A model generated the notes under the pieces. That model ran no database searches. It saw only the letters and a program-made list of their open reading frames with translations, and had not been told where the DNA came from. This document shows positions 1-8,371 of a stretch of 64,000 bases of DNA, in pieces. The stretch comes from Thalassotalea crassostreae. Its GTDB lineage: Bacteria; Pseudomonadota; Gammaproteobacteria; Enterobacterales; Alteromonadaceae. Positions within the stretch are counted from its first letter, which is position 1. Each line of letters opens with the position of its first letter. The stretch spans positions 1,178,001-1,242,000 of the forward strand of contig NZ_CP017689.1 of assembly GCF_001831495.1 (NCBI RefSeq), written 5' to 3'. The position numbers and the translations under genes are program-made.

Positions 1-83
1 AACTTCAATTGAGCCAACAGCAGATCACAGAGTATCTGGAAAATACTGTTAGCTTATTTTTGCGGGGCTATGGCTACCAATAG
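1..83 (+). CDS. C-terminal end of a gene cut by the window start
   Basis: An open frame enters from the left edge in frame 3 and stops with TAG at 81-83, giving about 26 residues that end in SLFLRGYGYQ. A short helical ending of this kind is common at the C-terminus of TetR-family regulators, but that is only an impression from a few residues. It converges on the minus-strand regulator at 95-1111, only 11 bp away. Confidence 0.35.
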   Translation, partial: LQLSQQQITEYLENTVSLFLRGYGYQ

Positions 84-94
84 CCGATAAGTTA

Positions 95-1111
95 TTATTC
101 TTCTTTATTCGAAGAACCACGAACAACCAGTTTAGGGACAAACTGTTCGCACACTAATTCTTTGTTGGTACCACGAATATCACTGATTAACATCGATGTC
201 GCATTTTCTGCAATCGTTTGGTTTGGCTGATCAGCGGTAGTGATTTGAGGCCAAGTCTGACGTGAGAACGGCGAATTCTCAAAACCAACTACGGCGAGCT
301 GATCTGGTATTTTGATATTTTGTAAACGTGAACCAAATAGTGCGCCAGCGGCGATTTCATCATTACAGCCGAAAATCGCAGTCGGTTTATTCTTTAATTG
401 AAGCAACGCTTCACTGCCTTTTACACCTGATTCAAAGCTGTATTCACCATCGACGATATAGTCATTATTAATGGCAATATCATGATCAGTAAGGGCGGCT
501 TTATAACCATTAAGTCGCTCGTCAGTTGATTTATGCTCTTTTCCACCACAAATAAAACCGATGTCTTTGTGCTTCAGTTCAATCAAATGTTTGGTTAATT
601 CATAAGACGCATCAAAGTCATTCACCATAATACAGCTAGATAAATTATCTTTTGATTTATTACCAGAAAAAATACGAACAAATTTAACACCCATATCATG
701 TAGCTTCTGGATCACATCTTCCATTTCTGAAAACGGTGGGGTGAGCACAACACCTGCGATACGAGAATGCCTGATCATATTGGAAATTTCGTCGACAATA
801 TCGCCTGACTTCGAGTTACAAGGGTGAATGACAAGTTCGAAATCTTGCTTACGACATTCATTCAAAATACCGTTTTGCATATCAATGATGTAATAGGCAT
901 TTGGGTTGTCGTAAATGTAAGCGATCGTATAAGAGCTAGTGCCAGCAAGGCTTCTAGCAGCTAAGTTGGGTTGGTAATTTAATTCAGATACTGCTGCGAG
1001 TACTTTTTCCCGCGTTGCTTGTCTAACTGAAGCTTCTTTATTGATAACGCGGGAGACAGTCTTAATTGACACTCCTGATAATTTAGCAACATCGTTAATC
1101 GTTACTTTCAT
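95..1111 (-). CDS. nagR: LacI-family repressor of GlcNAc/chitin use (NagR-like)
   Basis: A 338-residue LacI/GalR-type regulator. The N-terminus is a classic LacI helix-turn-helix (INDVAKLSGVSIKTVSRVIN, residues 5-24) followed by the hinge helix (NLAARSLAG). The rest is a periplasmic-binding-protein-like effector domain ending near residue 330. It is transcribed away from pgi. Four perfect TGACAGCGCTGTCA palindromes, a LacI-type operator with the usual central CG, lie upstream of pgi, the first TonB receptor and nagK. In Shewanella and relatives NagR is a LacI-family repressor of exactly these genes, released by an amino sugar metabolite. The assignment rests on family and context. No copy of the palindrome is seen right at its own start, so autoregulation could only act through the pgi site 150 bp away. 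Confidence 0.8.
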   Translation of the reverse strand: MKVTINDVAKLSGVSIKTVSRVINKEASVRQATREKVLAAVSELNYQPNLAARSLAGTSSYTIAYIYDNPNAYYIIDMQNGILNECRKQDFELVIHPCNSKSGDIVDEISNMIRHSRIAGVVLTPPFSEMEDVIQKLHDMGVKFVRIFSGNKSKDNLSSCIMVNDFDASYELTKHLIELKHKDIGFICGGKEHKSTDERLNGYKAALTDHDIAINNDYIVDGEYSFESGVKGSEALLQLKNKPTAIFGCNDEIAAGALFGSRLQNIKIPDQLAVVGFENSPFSRQTWPQITTADQPNQTIAENATSMLISDIRGTNKELVCEQFVPKLVVRGSSNKEE

Positions 1112-1179
1112 TTATTCGCCTTATTATTATTGTTCTCTGTATCTGCAATTCAGTTAATGTATAGCAGGACTATATACCA

Positions 1180-1196
1180 AAACATTGCAAATGTTT
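1180..1196. promoter_or_regulatory. Inverted repeat upstream of nagR
   Basis: AAACATT-gca-AATGTTT forms a 17-bp inverted repeat about 70 bp upstream of the nagR start. It could be an operator or chance in AT-rich DNA. No known site was recognised. Confidence 0.25.
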
Positions 1197-1262
1197 ATGA
1201 ATTTTGATCGTTACTGTTGTTAATCGGCCGTTAACTTTTATTCTACATTAAGTGAAAATGAA

Positions 1263-1291
1263 TTGACAGCGCTGTCATTTAACTCTAGTTT
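1263..1291 (+). promoter_or_regulatory. Predicted pgi promoter overlapping a NagR operator
   Basis: TTGACA at 1263-1268 and TAGTTT at 1286-1291 are separated by 17 bp and point toward pgi (start 1335). The -35 hexamer is embedded in the palindrome at 1264-1277, so a bound repressor would block polymerase directly. Confidence 0.45.
1264..1277. promoter_or_regulatory. NagR-type operator before pgi
   Basis: Perfect 14-bp palindrome TGACAGCGCTGTCA. The same word recurs at 4249, 4271 and 11190, each time ahead of a GlcNAc-pathway transcription unit, which supports one regulon under the LacI-type regulator at 95-1111. Confidence 0.8.
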
Positions 1292-1334
1292 ATAGTTTCA
1301 ATTTTGCAAATTAATCGTTCTATAGGCAATTTCT

Positions 1335-2978
1335 ATGACTTCACGCACACAATTAAACAGTTGGAAAAAACTACAGTCTTTAGCCGAAGACATCAAAAGT
1401 ACCCACTTGAATCAATTGTTTGAGCAAAACCCAGATCGTTTTGATAACTTTTCTTTAAAGTTAGACAACATGTTATTTGATTACTCAAAAAACCTTATCA
1501 ACCAAGAAATCTTAGATACCCTAATTGAGCTGGCGAATGACGTTCAATTATCCCATTGGCGTGAAAAGATGTTTAATGCCGAGCGTATTAACCTAACGGA
1601 AAACCGTGCAGTACTGCATACCGCATTACGAAATCGCTCGCTATCTCCAATTATGCTTGACGGTGAAAACGTTACTGAGCAAGTCGAAGCTCAACTTGAA
1701 AAAATGAAAGGCTTTGTGCAACAGGTGCGACAGGGCAGTTGGTTAGGTTATTCGAATAAACGAATTACGGACATCGTTAATATTGGTGTAGGTGGTTCAA
1801 ACCTTGGACCACAAATGGTGACTGAAGCGCTTAAGCATGAAAGTGACCAAAGTGTGAATGTGCATTACGTTTCAAATGTTGATGGCACACAAATCAGCGA
1901 AGTATTGGCACCGCTAAATCCTGAAAAAGTATTGTTCATAATTTCCAGCAAAACATTTACCACAACAGAAACAATCACCAATGCCAATACTGCTGTGGCT
2001 TGGTTGTTAAATAAAAGTCAGGATAAAGCCTCGATTGCTAAGCACTTTGTTGCCGTGACTGCGAATAAGGAAAATGCGATGAAGTTTGGTATTGACGGCG
2101 ATTCCATCTTTTCGATGTGGGATTGGGTAGGCGGTAGATTTTCACTATGGTCAGCCATTGGGTTGCCTATTGCCCTTGATATCGGTTTTGAAAAATTCAT
2201 CCAGTTACTTGAAGGTGCCCATGAAATGGATGAGCACTTTAAACATGCGCCTTTTGATCAAAATGCGCCGGTGTTATTGGCATTGATCAGTTTGTTTAAT
2301 TGCACCTTCCTTGGTTTTAAATCACAAGCAATTTTACCCTACGATCAAAGTTTACACATGCTTAGCGCTTATTTGCAGCAAGCAGAAATGGAAAGTAACG
2401 GTAAATCGGTAAACTGGCATGGTGAGCAAGTGCCATACGCGACAGTGGCATCTATCTGGGGTGAGTTAGGTATAAACGGGCAGCATGCGTTTTATCAATA
2501 CTTGCATCAAAGTAATAATGTTGTGCCGGCGGATTTTATCGGCTCGATAGAGCCGGTATCAGGTCTAAAACATCATCACACCACCTTGATGGCTAACTTC
2601 TTTGCGCAAACGCAGGCACTAATGACCGGCGTTAATGAACAACAAGTAAGGCAAGATTTAAAGGCGAAAGGGCGAGTACAGCAAGTTATTGATAAAATTG
2701 CGCCGCACAAAGTGCACGAAGGTAATCGACCTACGAACACTTTATTAATGAGTAAAATCACGCCTCATACCATTGGTCAACTTATTGCTTTGTATGAACA
2801 TAAGATATTTAGCCAAGGGATTTTACTGCAAATCTGTTCGTTTGATCAGTGGGGCGTTGAATTAGGTAAAGGGCTTGCCGCTAATATTGAAGATGAATTA
2901 AATTCTGACAGTAGCTGTGCTGATCATGATGGCTCTACCGCCAACCTAATTAAGCATTATAAAGCTTTAGCTAGCTAA
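1335..2978 (+). CDS. pgi: Glucose-6-phosphate isomerase
   Basis: Interconverts glucose-6-phosphate and fructose-6-phosphate in the cytosol. The 547-residue length is that of the E. coli enzyme. Recognisable parts are the phosphate-binding loop GVGGSNLGP (151-159), the SSKTFTT segment, the NGQHAFYQYLHQ block with the catalytic histidine, and the C-terminal signature DQWGVELGKGLA with the active-site lysine. The gene stands alone, divergent from nagR and with a strong terminator behind it. A NagR-type operator overlaps its promoter. This placement makes sense because GlcNAc breakdown ends at fructose-6-phosphate, and Pgi feeds that to the glucose-6-phosphate routes. Confidence 0.97.
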   Translation: MTSRTQLNSWKKLQSLAEDIKSTHLNQLFEQNPDRFDNFSLKLDNMLFDYSKNLINQEILDTLIELANDVQLSHWREKMFNAERINLTENRAVLHTALRNRSLSPIMLDGENVTEQVEAQLEKMKGFVQQVRQGSWLGYSNKRITDIVNIGVGGSNLGPQMVTEALKHESDQSVNVHYVSNVDGTQISEVLAPLNPEKVLFIISSKTFTTTETITNANTAVAWLLNKSQDKASIAKHFVAVTANKENAMKFGIDGDSIFSMWDWVGGRFSLWSAIGLPIALDIGFEKFIQLLEGAHEMDEHFKHAPFDQNAPVLLALISLFNCTFLGFKSQAILPYDQSLHMLSAYLQQAEMESNGKSVNWHGEQVPYATVASIWGELGINGQHAFYQYLHQSNNVVPADFIGSIEPVSGLKHHHTTLMANFFAQTQALMTGVNEQQVRQDLKAKGRVQQVIDKIAPHKVHEGNRPTNTLLMSKITPHTIGQLIALYEHKIFSQGILLQICSFDQWGVELGKGLAANIEDELNSDSSCADHDGSTANLIKHYKALAS

Positions 2979-3008
2979 GCATAAGTTATTTTGGCTCGAT
3001 AGATAAAC

Positions 3009-3039
3009 AAAAAGGGTGGAGCTTAGCTTCACCCTTTTT
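3009..3039. terminator. Terminator between pgi and aqpZ, usable in both directions
   Basis: A 14-bp stem (GGGTGGAGC against GCTTCACCC, flanked by five A and five T) closes a 3-nt loop. The A/T flanks give a U-tract on either strand, so it can end pgi and the convergent aqpZ. Confidence 0.85.
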
Positions 3040-3075
3040 AATGTTTTTAACTTAATGTTTTTAACTTAATGTTTT
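3039..3075. repeat. Short tandem repeat, 14-bp unit
   Basis: The unit TAATGTTTTTAACT occurs twice in a row and is followed by a partial third copy. It lies in the spacer between the convergent pgi and aqpZ genes, directly after the terminator T-tract. Confidence 0.7.
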
Positions 3076-3101
3076 AAATATAGAATATCTATATCGGTAG
3101 C

Positions 3102-3794
3102 TTATTTCTCTGCAGAAACCCAGCTATAAACTTTACCCGCTAGAAGCGCGCCAACAATCGGTGCAACCCAGAACAACCAAAGCTGCGCAGTTGCCCAGTC
3201 ACCAACAAATACCGCGACACCGGTACTACGAGCCGGATTTACTGATGTGTTACTTACAGGGATAGTAATTAAATGGATTAAGGTTAAACATAAACCAATC
3301 GCAATAGGTGCAAAACCTGCTGGAGCTCGTTTATCTGTCGCACCTAAAATAACCATCAAGAACATAAAGGTCATCACAACTTCAGCAATTAACACGGCTA
3401 CCATTGAATAACTCTCTGGCGAATGCGCACCGTAACCATTTGAGGCAAAACCACCAGCAACATCAAATCCAGGGGCGCCTGAGGCTATGCTATATAAAAC
3501 AGCTGCCCCTGCTATACCGCCAATTACTTGTGCACCTATATAAGGCAGCAATTCATTAGCAGGAAAACGTCCACCCGACCATAAACCAAACGATACCGCA
3601 GGGTTTAAATGACAACCAGAAACATGACCAATTGCATAAGCCATGGTCATAACGGTTAAACCAAAGGCCAAAGAAACACCTACGTAACCAATGCCTAAAT
3701 CGACGTTGGCGGCTAATACCGCACTACCACAACCACCTAATACTAGCCAAAATGTACCGAAAAACTCAGCGGCCAATTTATTTGTTAAAGTCAT
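3102..3794 (-). CDS. aqpZ: Aquaporin Z, water channel
   Basis: A 230-residue inner-membrane MIP channel with six membrane spans and two half-helices carrying the NPA boxes: HLNPAVSFG in the first half and SVNPARSTG in the second. The arginine after the second NPA and the small, AqpZ-like length argue for a water channel rather than a glycerol facilitator (GlpF is longer). It stands alone on the minus strand between two NagR-controlled units. No NagR operator lies directly at its start, though the pair at 4249-4284 is in the shared upstream spacer about 450 bp away. Confidence 0.93.
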   Translation of the reverse strand: MTLTNKLAAEFFGTFWLVLGGCGSAVLAANVDLGIGYVGVSLAFGLTVMTMAYAIGHVSGCHLNPAVSFGLWSGGRFPANELLPYIGAQVIGGIAGAAVLYSIASGAPGFDVAGGFASNGYGAHSPESYSMVAVLIAEVVMTFMFLMVILGATDKRAPAGFAPIAIGLCLTLIHLITIPVSNTSVNPARSTGVAVFVGDWATAQLWLFWVAPIVGALLAGKVYSWVSAEK

Positions 3795-3847
3795 ACTTAT
3801 ATTCCTATGTTTATTTTTATTTATTAAATAAAAGTGAGCTGTTTAAT

Positions 3848-3868
3848 AATGAAACACCAAGTTTCATT
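3848..3868. promoter_or_regulatory. Inverted repeat upstream of aqpZ
   Basis: AATGAAAC-ACCAA-GTTTCATT has 8-bp perfect arms about 55 bp upstream of the aqpZ start. The arms resemble KdgR half-sites, but the spacing is 2 bp wider than the usual KdgR box. Its role is unknown. Confidence 0.35.
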
Positions 3869-4248
3869 TTTAAACATGATGTAAAACATTGATTATTAAA
3901 TTTTTATTTGTTCTAGATAGTAATTTAATAGTCGATATTTAAAAAATAATACATCTTCCTCAAATTTAGTCGACTTTATTGAAAAGCGCCTGAAAAACTT
4001 AAAGATATCACTAAAAAATTTCCTTTTTCCTATGTAAAAAAGTATAAAACACCAAAAAACGTATCTTGATTACATTTTTTTTTGTTGTTTTTGGAACTTT
4101 TTATAAATACCTCAAGGCATTGAAAAATAACGAATAAAAATTATCTTTGTGATGTTTTTACACAGGTAAATTGTATGAATATGCAACAAAATGTAAATTT
4201 ATTGTAGCCAAATTGTTTTTTTCTGTGTTATGGTTTTTATCAAGCATT

Positions 4249-4262
4249 TGACAGCGCTGTCA
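4249..4262. promoter_or_regulatory. NagR-type operator 1 before TonB receptor 1
   Basis: Core TGACAGCGCTGTCA. The symmetry extends to 18 bp (4247-4264). Its centre is 22 bp from that of the next operator, two helical turns, so two dimers would sit on the same face of the DNA. Confidence 0.8.
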
Positions 4263-4270
4263 AAAATAAA

Positions 4271-4284
4271 TGACAGCGCTGTCA
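4271..4284. promoter_or_regulatory. NagR-type operator 2 before TonB receptor 1
   Basis: A second perfect TGACAGCGCTGTCA, 102 bp upstream of the receptor ATG. This is the only transcription unit in the window with a pair of these sites. Confidence 0.8.
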
Positions 4285-4385
4285 GATCGGGTTGAAGAGA
4301 TACCAAGTTAACTGTATTTGATTAAACATCCGATAACGCTGAGTAGTAGTGACAATAATTAATAAAATCTTAAGGGTAAGAAAAC

Positions 4386-7052
4386 ATGTCATCATTCAAA
4401 TTCCAAAAAAACATCCTAGCAACTACTGTTGCCATGGTGATTACCGGTGCTAGTGCACCTGTCTTAGCGGCTGAAGAAGCTGCATCAGATGTTGAAGTTA
4501 TAGAAGTTCGTGGTATTCGCGGCAGCATGAAAGAAAATATCAATGCTAAACGTTTTTCAGATTCAGTTGTTGATGTAATTACCTCTGAAGATATTGGTAA
4601 GTTTCCTGACAAAAATGTTGCCGAATCGTTATCTCGCATCACTGGTGTGGGGGTAAGTCGTGAGTATGGTGAAGGTGAAAAAATCACTATACGTGGTGCA
4701 GGCCCGACCAAAAATAGAACTCTACTAAACGGCCAAAATGTCGCTACTGCGGATTGGTTTATTCTTGATAACCCTTCACGTGGTTTTAACTTTACATTGT
4801 TACCGTCTTCATTGGTAAAAGGACTAGAAGTATACAAAACACCTGAAGCAAGTATCGATGAAGGTTCAATCGGTGGTACTGTGGTTATGAATACTCGTAA
4901 ACCACTTGAGTTAGACGCTAACCATATAAGCATAGGCTTACAAGGTCAATACTCTGAAACATCTGAAGAAACTGACCCGCAAATTGACGCCTTATATTCT
5001 TGGAAAAACGAAGCAGAAAACTTCGGTGTTTTAGTCTCGGTTACAAAACAAGATCGTACAGTTCAACGTGAAGGCGTTGAAGTGCTAGGTTGGACACCTG
5101 CTGATGCCAACGGCATGAAAGCACCGAAAGACATTGGTAACCCAATTTTTATTCAAGACCGTGAACGTGAAACTATTTTTGCATCGATTCAATATGCGCC
5201 AAGTGACAACCTTGATTTTACGCTAAATATTCTTGATTCATCGATGGATGCCAATAACGCAAATGTGAATTTATTAATCCGTCCACAGAACAACTTAGAT
5301 ACGTTAGTAAATACCAAGTCAAACGGTAACAATATTTACGCTGGTGAAGTAACAGCTGCAGGCTCTTACGAGTGGGATTTCATTAACCGTGAATCTAGCA
5401 CTGAAACATCGTCATATGACTTAGAAATGAACTACAGTGGTGACGGATACAGCATCCATGCACAGGTCGGTACAACTGAAGCTGAAGGTGGCACATATAA
5501 CGAAGCCTCATGGTCTTTTGTTCCTAACGTTGATGATGCAAATAAAACCTATGCATTTGATTTATCAGGCACGCCTTCAATCGATATCGGTGTTGATCCT
5601 TTAGACGGTTCACAATGGGGACAAAACTGGACTTGGGGTGGTAACAAACCAACGACTGACGAAGAAACATACGCACAGTTAGATTTAACATTTGATGTTG
5701 ATTACGGTGCTTTTTATGAAATTAAAACAGGTATTAAATATCGCGATCATGATAGAAGTCAAGGTCGTCAAGCCTATAGTTGGCATGGTCCTGAAACGCT
5801 TCCTGAAGGCGTTGAGGGAAATTATATGGAATGGATCTTTGAACAATGTCCTACACTTGCAGATTGTGGGCAATCAACTGGTAGTCATAAGGTAGCTGAC
5901 GATGTTGTTAACGGCAACGTTGTAGAGCAATTAAAAGGTTCTCGTTCGCAATTTATGACTCTTGCATTTGATGGCTACGGTGACGTTCCAGCAGATTATG
6001 CCGTAAGTAATGTATTAAGTGAAATTTGGGATATCAATGAATCCATTTTAGCTCTTTATGCTCAGGGTAACTTCTCTGGTGACGGATTCCGCGGTAACTT
6101 AGGTATCCGTGTTGTTCAAACAGAACAAGAATCGTCTAGTTATAATTTCAGCCAAGACTCTTGGGGATTCCATACCGTTGATAGAGAATGGTTAACACCA
6201 ACATATATGGAATGGGTTACAGAAGATCGCGACTACACTGAAATTTTACCAAGCTTTAATATCGCATTCGATGTTACCGAAGATCAAATCGTTCGATTTG
6301 GCGCTGCACGAGTTATGGCTCGCCCTAACTTCTCAGACTTAGCCCCAATTGAAACAACGGGTGCACTTAATGTTGAGTTTCCTACAGGCACAGCAGGTAA
6401 CCCTAACTTAGATCCACAAATTGCCGATCAATTTGATATGGCTTGGGAATGGTACTTTGATGAATCTGCATTATTGTCAGTAACTTATTTCTACAAAGAC
6501 ATTCAAAGTTACCGTACCAGCGGCACAACAGTTAAACCTTTCTATGATCAAGAAAATGACCAATTGGTTGATGTAACACTTACTCGACCGGATAACGGTT
6601 TAGGTGGTTCGACTGACGGTATCGAATTAGGTTACCAACAAGCATTCGGTAATTTCGGTTTATCAGCTAACTATACTTATACGAATGCTGATACAGACCA
6701 AACTCGTGATGAAATGGTTGCTGGTTCTGGCTTGGTTGAAGGTGCTTCTGAGCATATGTATAACGTAACAGCATACTATGAGAACGATACATTTGGTGCT
6801 CGTTTAATGTATAACTTCAGAACTGAATGGTACAAAGGTCTGCACTTTTCGGGTGATGAAGTATGGAATGATGAATATGGTCAGTTAGATTTCAGCTCTT
6901 CATATAAACTAACTGAGAACGTAAGTTTAAGTTTTGAAGCGGTAAATATTAGCGACGAAGAAGTGATTGAGTATAATACTGATCCAGCGCGATTAATGTC
7001 AGTTTATCAAAACGGCCGACGTTTTGTTGCTGGTGTAAACTTAACGTTCTAA
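4386..7052 (+). CDS. TonB-dependent receptor, predicted chito-oligosaccharide uptake
   Basis: An 888-residue outer-membrane active transporter. A signal peptide ends near APVLA-A (about residue 29). A TonB-box-like VEVIEVRGI follows, then the plug domain (VITSEDIGKFPDKNVAESLS, ITIRG), then a 22-strand-type barrel ending in the typical aromatic C-terminal phenylalanine (VNLTF). It matches the group annotated in Shewanella and Colwellia as GlcNAc-regulated outer-membrane receptor. The pair of NagR operators in its promoter and the hexosaminidase downstream support chitin oligosaccharides as substrate. The exact ligand is inferred, not visible. A strong terminator follows it, so the next genes probably need read-through or their own promoter. 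Confidence 0.88.
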   Translation: MSSFKFQKNILATTVAMVITGASAPVLAAEEAASDVEVIEVRGIRGSMKENINAKRFSDSVVDVITSEDIGKFPDKNVAESLSRITGVGVSREYGEGEKITIRGAGPTKNRTLLNGQNVATADWFILDNPSRGFNFTLLPSSLVKGLEVYKTPEASIDEGSIGGTVVMNTRKPLELDANHISIGLQGQYSETSEETDPQIDALYSWKNEAENFGVLVSVTKQDRTVQREGVEVLGWTPADANGMKAPKDIGNPIFIQDRERETIFASIQYAPSDNLDFTLNILDSSMDANNANVNLLIRPQNNLDTLVNTKSNGNNIYAGEVTAAGSYEWDFINRESSTETSSYDLEMNYSGDGYSIHAQVGTTEAEGGTYNEASWSFVPNVDDANKTYAFDLSGTPSIDIGVDPLDGSQWGQNWTWGGNKPTTDEETYAQLDLTFDVDYGAFYEIKTGIKYRDHDRSQGRQAYSWHGPETLPEGVEGNYMEWIFEQCPTLADCGQSTGSHKVADDVVNGNVVEQLKGSRSQFMTLAFDGYGDVPADYAVSNVLSEIWDINESILALYAQGNFSGDGFRGNLGIRVVQTEQESSSYNFSQDSWGFHTVDREWLTPTYMEWVTEDRDYTEILPSFNIAFDVTEDQIVRFGAARVMARPNFSDLAPIETTGALNVEFPTGTAGNPNLDPQIADQFDMAWEWYFDESALLSVTYFYKDIQSYRTSGTTVKPFYDQENDQLVDVTLTRPDNGLGGSTDGIELGYQQAFGNFGLSANYTYTNADTDQTRDEMVAGSGLVEGASEHMYNVTAYYENDTFGARLMYNFRTEWYKGLHFSGDEVWNDEYGQLDFSSSYKLTENVSLSFEAVNISDEEVIEYNTDPARLMSVYQNGRRFVAGVNLTF

Positions 7053-7070
7053 TTTGGACTAAAAGTAGTA

Positions 7071-7098
7071 AAAAGGGGAGTTTTTCTCCCCTTTTTTT
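7071..7098 (+). terminator. Terminator after TonB receptor 1
   Basis: AAAAGGGGAG, a 5-nt T loop and CTCCCCTTTT, followed by more T. A 10-bp stem with a U-tract, 18 bp after the stop codon. Confidence 0.85.
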
Positions 7099-7192
7099 AT
7101 CTAAATTGTAAATATCACTTGTATTGGTTTAATCCCTCGGTTTAGTCTTACGTTCACATTTAAAAAAAGGTCTACATTTTGGGAGTAGTAAA

Positions 7193-7903
7193 ATGAGCCA
7201 ACAAAACATTCAGCCATTGAATAAAAATATTCACGGCAAAATCAAAATTAAACAACAAAGCAACTTTGCACATATTAAAGGTCAGCATTTAGCTCCGGTA
7301 GTAGTACACGAGTTTTCAAGAGCCGGATCAGAATTTCCTGTATGTTTTGTTAAAAACTCAGATTCAGGTAGTTTTCAACCAGTAGCACTATTTGGTGTGA
7401 AGCCTGGTGAAAACGCATATACCGAGACTGAACGTTGGGAAGGTACTTACGTTCCTGCTGTAGTAACTCACTTTCCATTAGCATTAGTGGCTGATGGCAA
7501 AGAAGAAGATAAGTTTATGGTGGTAATTGCCACTGAAAACGAAGTAGTAAATGAAGAAGACGGTGCCGCACTGTTTGATGATAACGGTGATGAAACAGAG
7601 TTTTTAGCTAGACGCAAAGAAGCGCTAGGTAAGTACTTAGAGCACACACATATGACTAAAATGTTCACTGAAGTTTTAGTAGAAAAAGATTTATTGGTTC
7701 AGCAAAATTTGGAAATTACCGTTAAAGAAGAAAAAATCCAAATTAATGGTTTATACCTTGTTGATGAAAAGAAGCTTAATGAACTTTCTGATGAAGATTA
7801 TTTAGATCTTCGCAAGCGTGGTTTAATTGGTCCAATTTATGCCCACTTAAACTCAATGCATCAAATCAATCGTTTAGTAACGAAGAAAGCAGCATTAAGC
7901 TAA
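7193..7903 (+). CDS. SapC-family protein
   Basis: A 236-residue soluble protein with the features of the SapC family (named after a Campylobacter S-layer gene): an N-terminal VVVHEFSRAGSEFPVCF-type block, the FPLALV segment, and a C-terminal LNSMHQINRLV. It has no signal peptide or membrane span. In many Alteromonadales and Caulobacterales, SapC-like genes sit directly next to carbohydrate TonB receptors, as here, but their biochemical role is not known. It is followed after 48 bp by the HPr-like gene and then the hexosaminidase, suggesting one transcription unit. No NagR palindrome is seen in the short gap before it. Confidence 0.8.
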   Translation: MSQQNIQPLNKNIHGKIKIKQQSNFAHIKGQHLAPVVVHEFSRAGSEFPVCFVKNSDSGSFQPVALFGVKPGENAYTETERWEGTYVPAVVTHFPLALVADGKEEDKFMVVIATENEVVNEEDGAALFDDNGDETEFLARRKEALGKYLEHTHMTKMFTEVLVEKDLLVQQNLEITVKEEKIQINGLYLVDEKKLNELSDEDYLDLRKRGLIGPIYAHLNSMHQINRLVTKKAALS

Positions 7904-7951
7904 ATTGAATAGCGGTGGCGATTAAAGCGCTGCCGCTCTTTATGAGGCTTT

Positions 7952-8242
7952 ATGAAAAATCACATTGTAAAATCCATCACAATCGTTGATGGTAGTTCAT
8001 CCAGATGGGTAAGTGCGTTATATCTAATCAAGCTATATAGCCACGCCAGCATACAAATCCAAACCTCAGTCATCGAAAGTAAATACATCATTGACCGTAT
8101 CAAACATAAGTTAAATGAAACTGTTAAAGCAGTAGCATTCTTTAATCAACTTGATCAACACAGTAAATCACTTGTTACTCAATTGCCAGAGCATAGAGCT
8201 CTAATTGAAAAAGTGAAAAAGTATGGCCTGAGTAAAGTATAA
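7952..8242 (+). CDS. Small HPr-like protein lacking the active histidine
   Basis: A 96-residue protein of uncertain family. Read against the phosphocarrier HPr, the first strand (KSITIVDG), the active loop and the following helix line up by position: the HPr loop G-L-H-T-R-P corresponds to GSSSRW (14-19), so the arginine is kept but the phosphorylated histidine is a serine. Length and helix/strand order fit the HPr fold, and a short C-terminal extension follows. This is my alignment by eye and is weak. The gene lies between sapC and the hexosaminidase with modest gaps (48 and 129 bp). If correct it cannot be a normal phosphocarrier and may be a binding or regulatory relic. Confidence 0.45.
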   Translation: MKNHIVKSITIVDGSSSRWVSALYLIKLYSHASIQIQTSVIESKYIIDRIKHKLNETVKAVAFFNQLDQHSKSLVTQLPEHRALIEKVKKYGLSKV

Positions 8243-8371
8243 CAAGTTCTAATTAGCTCTGTTCAAACTTAAGTGGATTACGCCGGGTTAAACCATATTG
8301 GCAAGCAATAGAGCTAAGCACAGATATCAACAGAATAAACAAATTTTAAATAGTAAATAGGTATTGAAAAC

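Larger units (their letters stand above)
3795..4385. other. 591-bp divergent spacer between aqpZ and TonB receptor 1
   Basis: No gene is seen. The left part is very AT-rich and carries an inverted repeat near aqpZ (3848-3868). The right part carries two NagR-type operators (4249-4262 and 4271-4284) and the leader of the receptor gene, with an AAGGG-like ribosome site just before its ATG. Confidence 0.7.

Noticed and set aside
4370..4933. A 187-codon open frame antisense to TonB receptor 1
   Set aside because: It mirrors the receptor's codon structure on the other strand, with serine-rich sequence typical of shadow frames.
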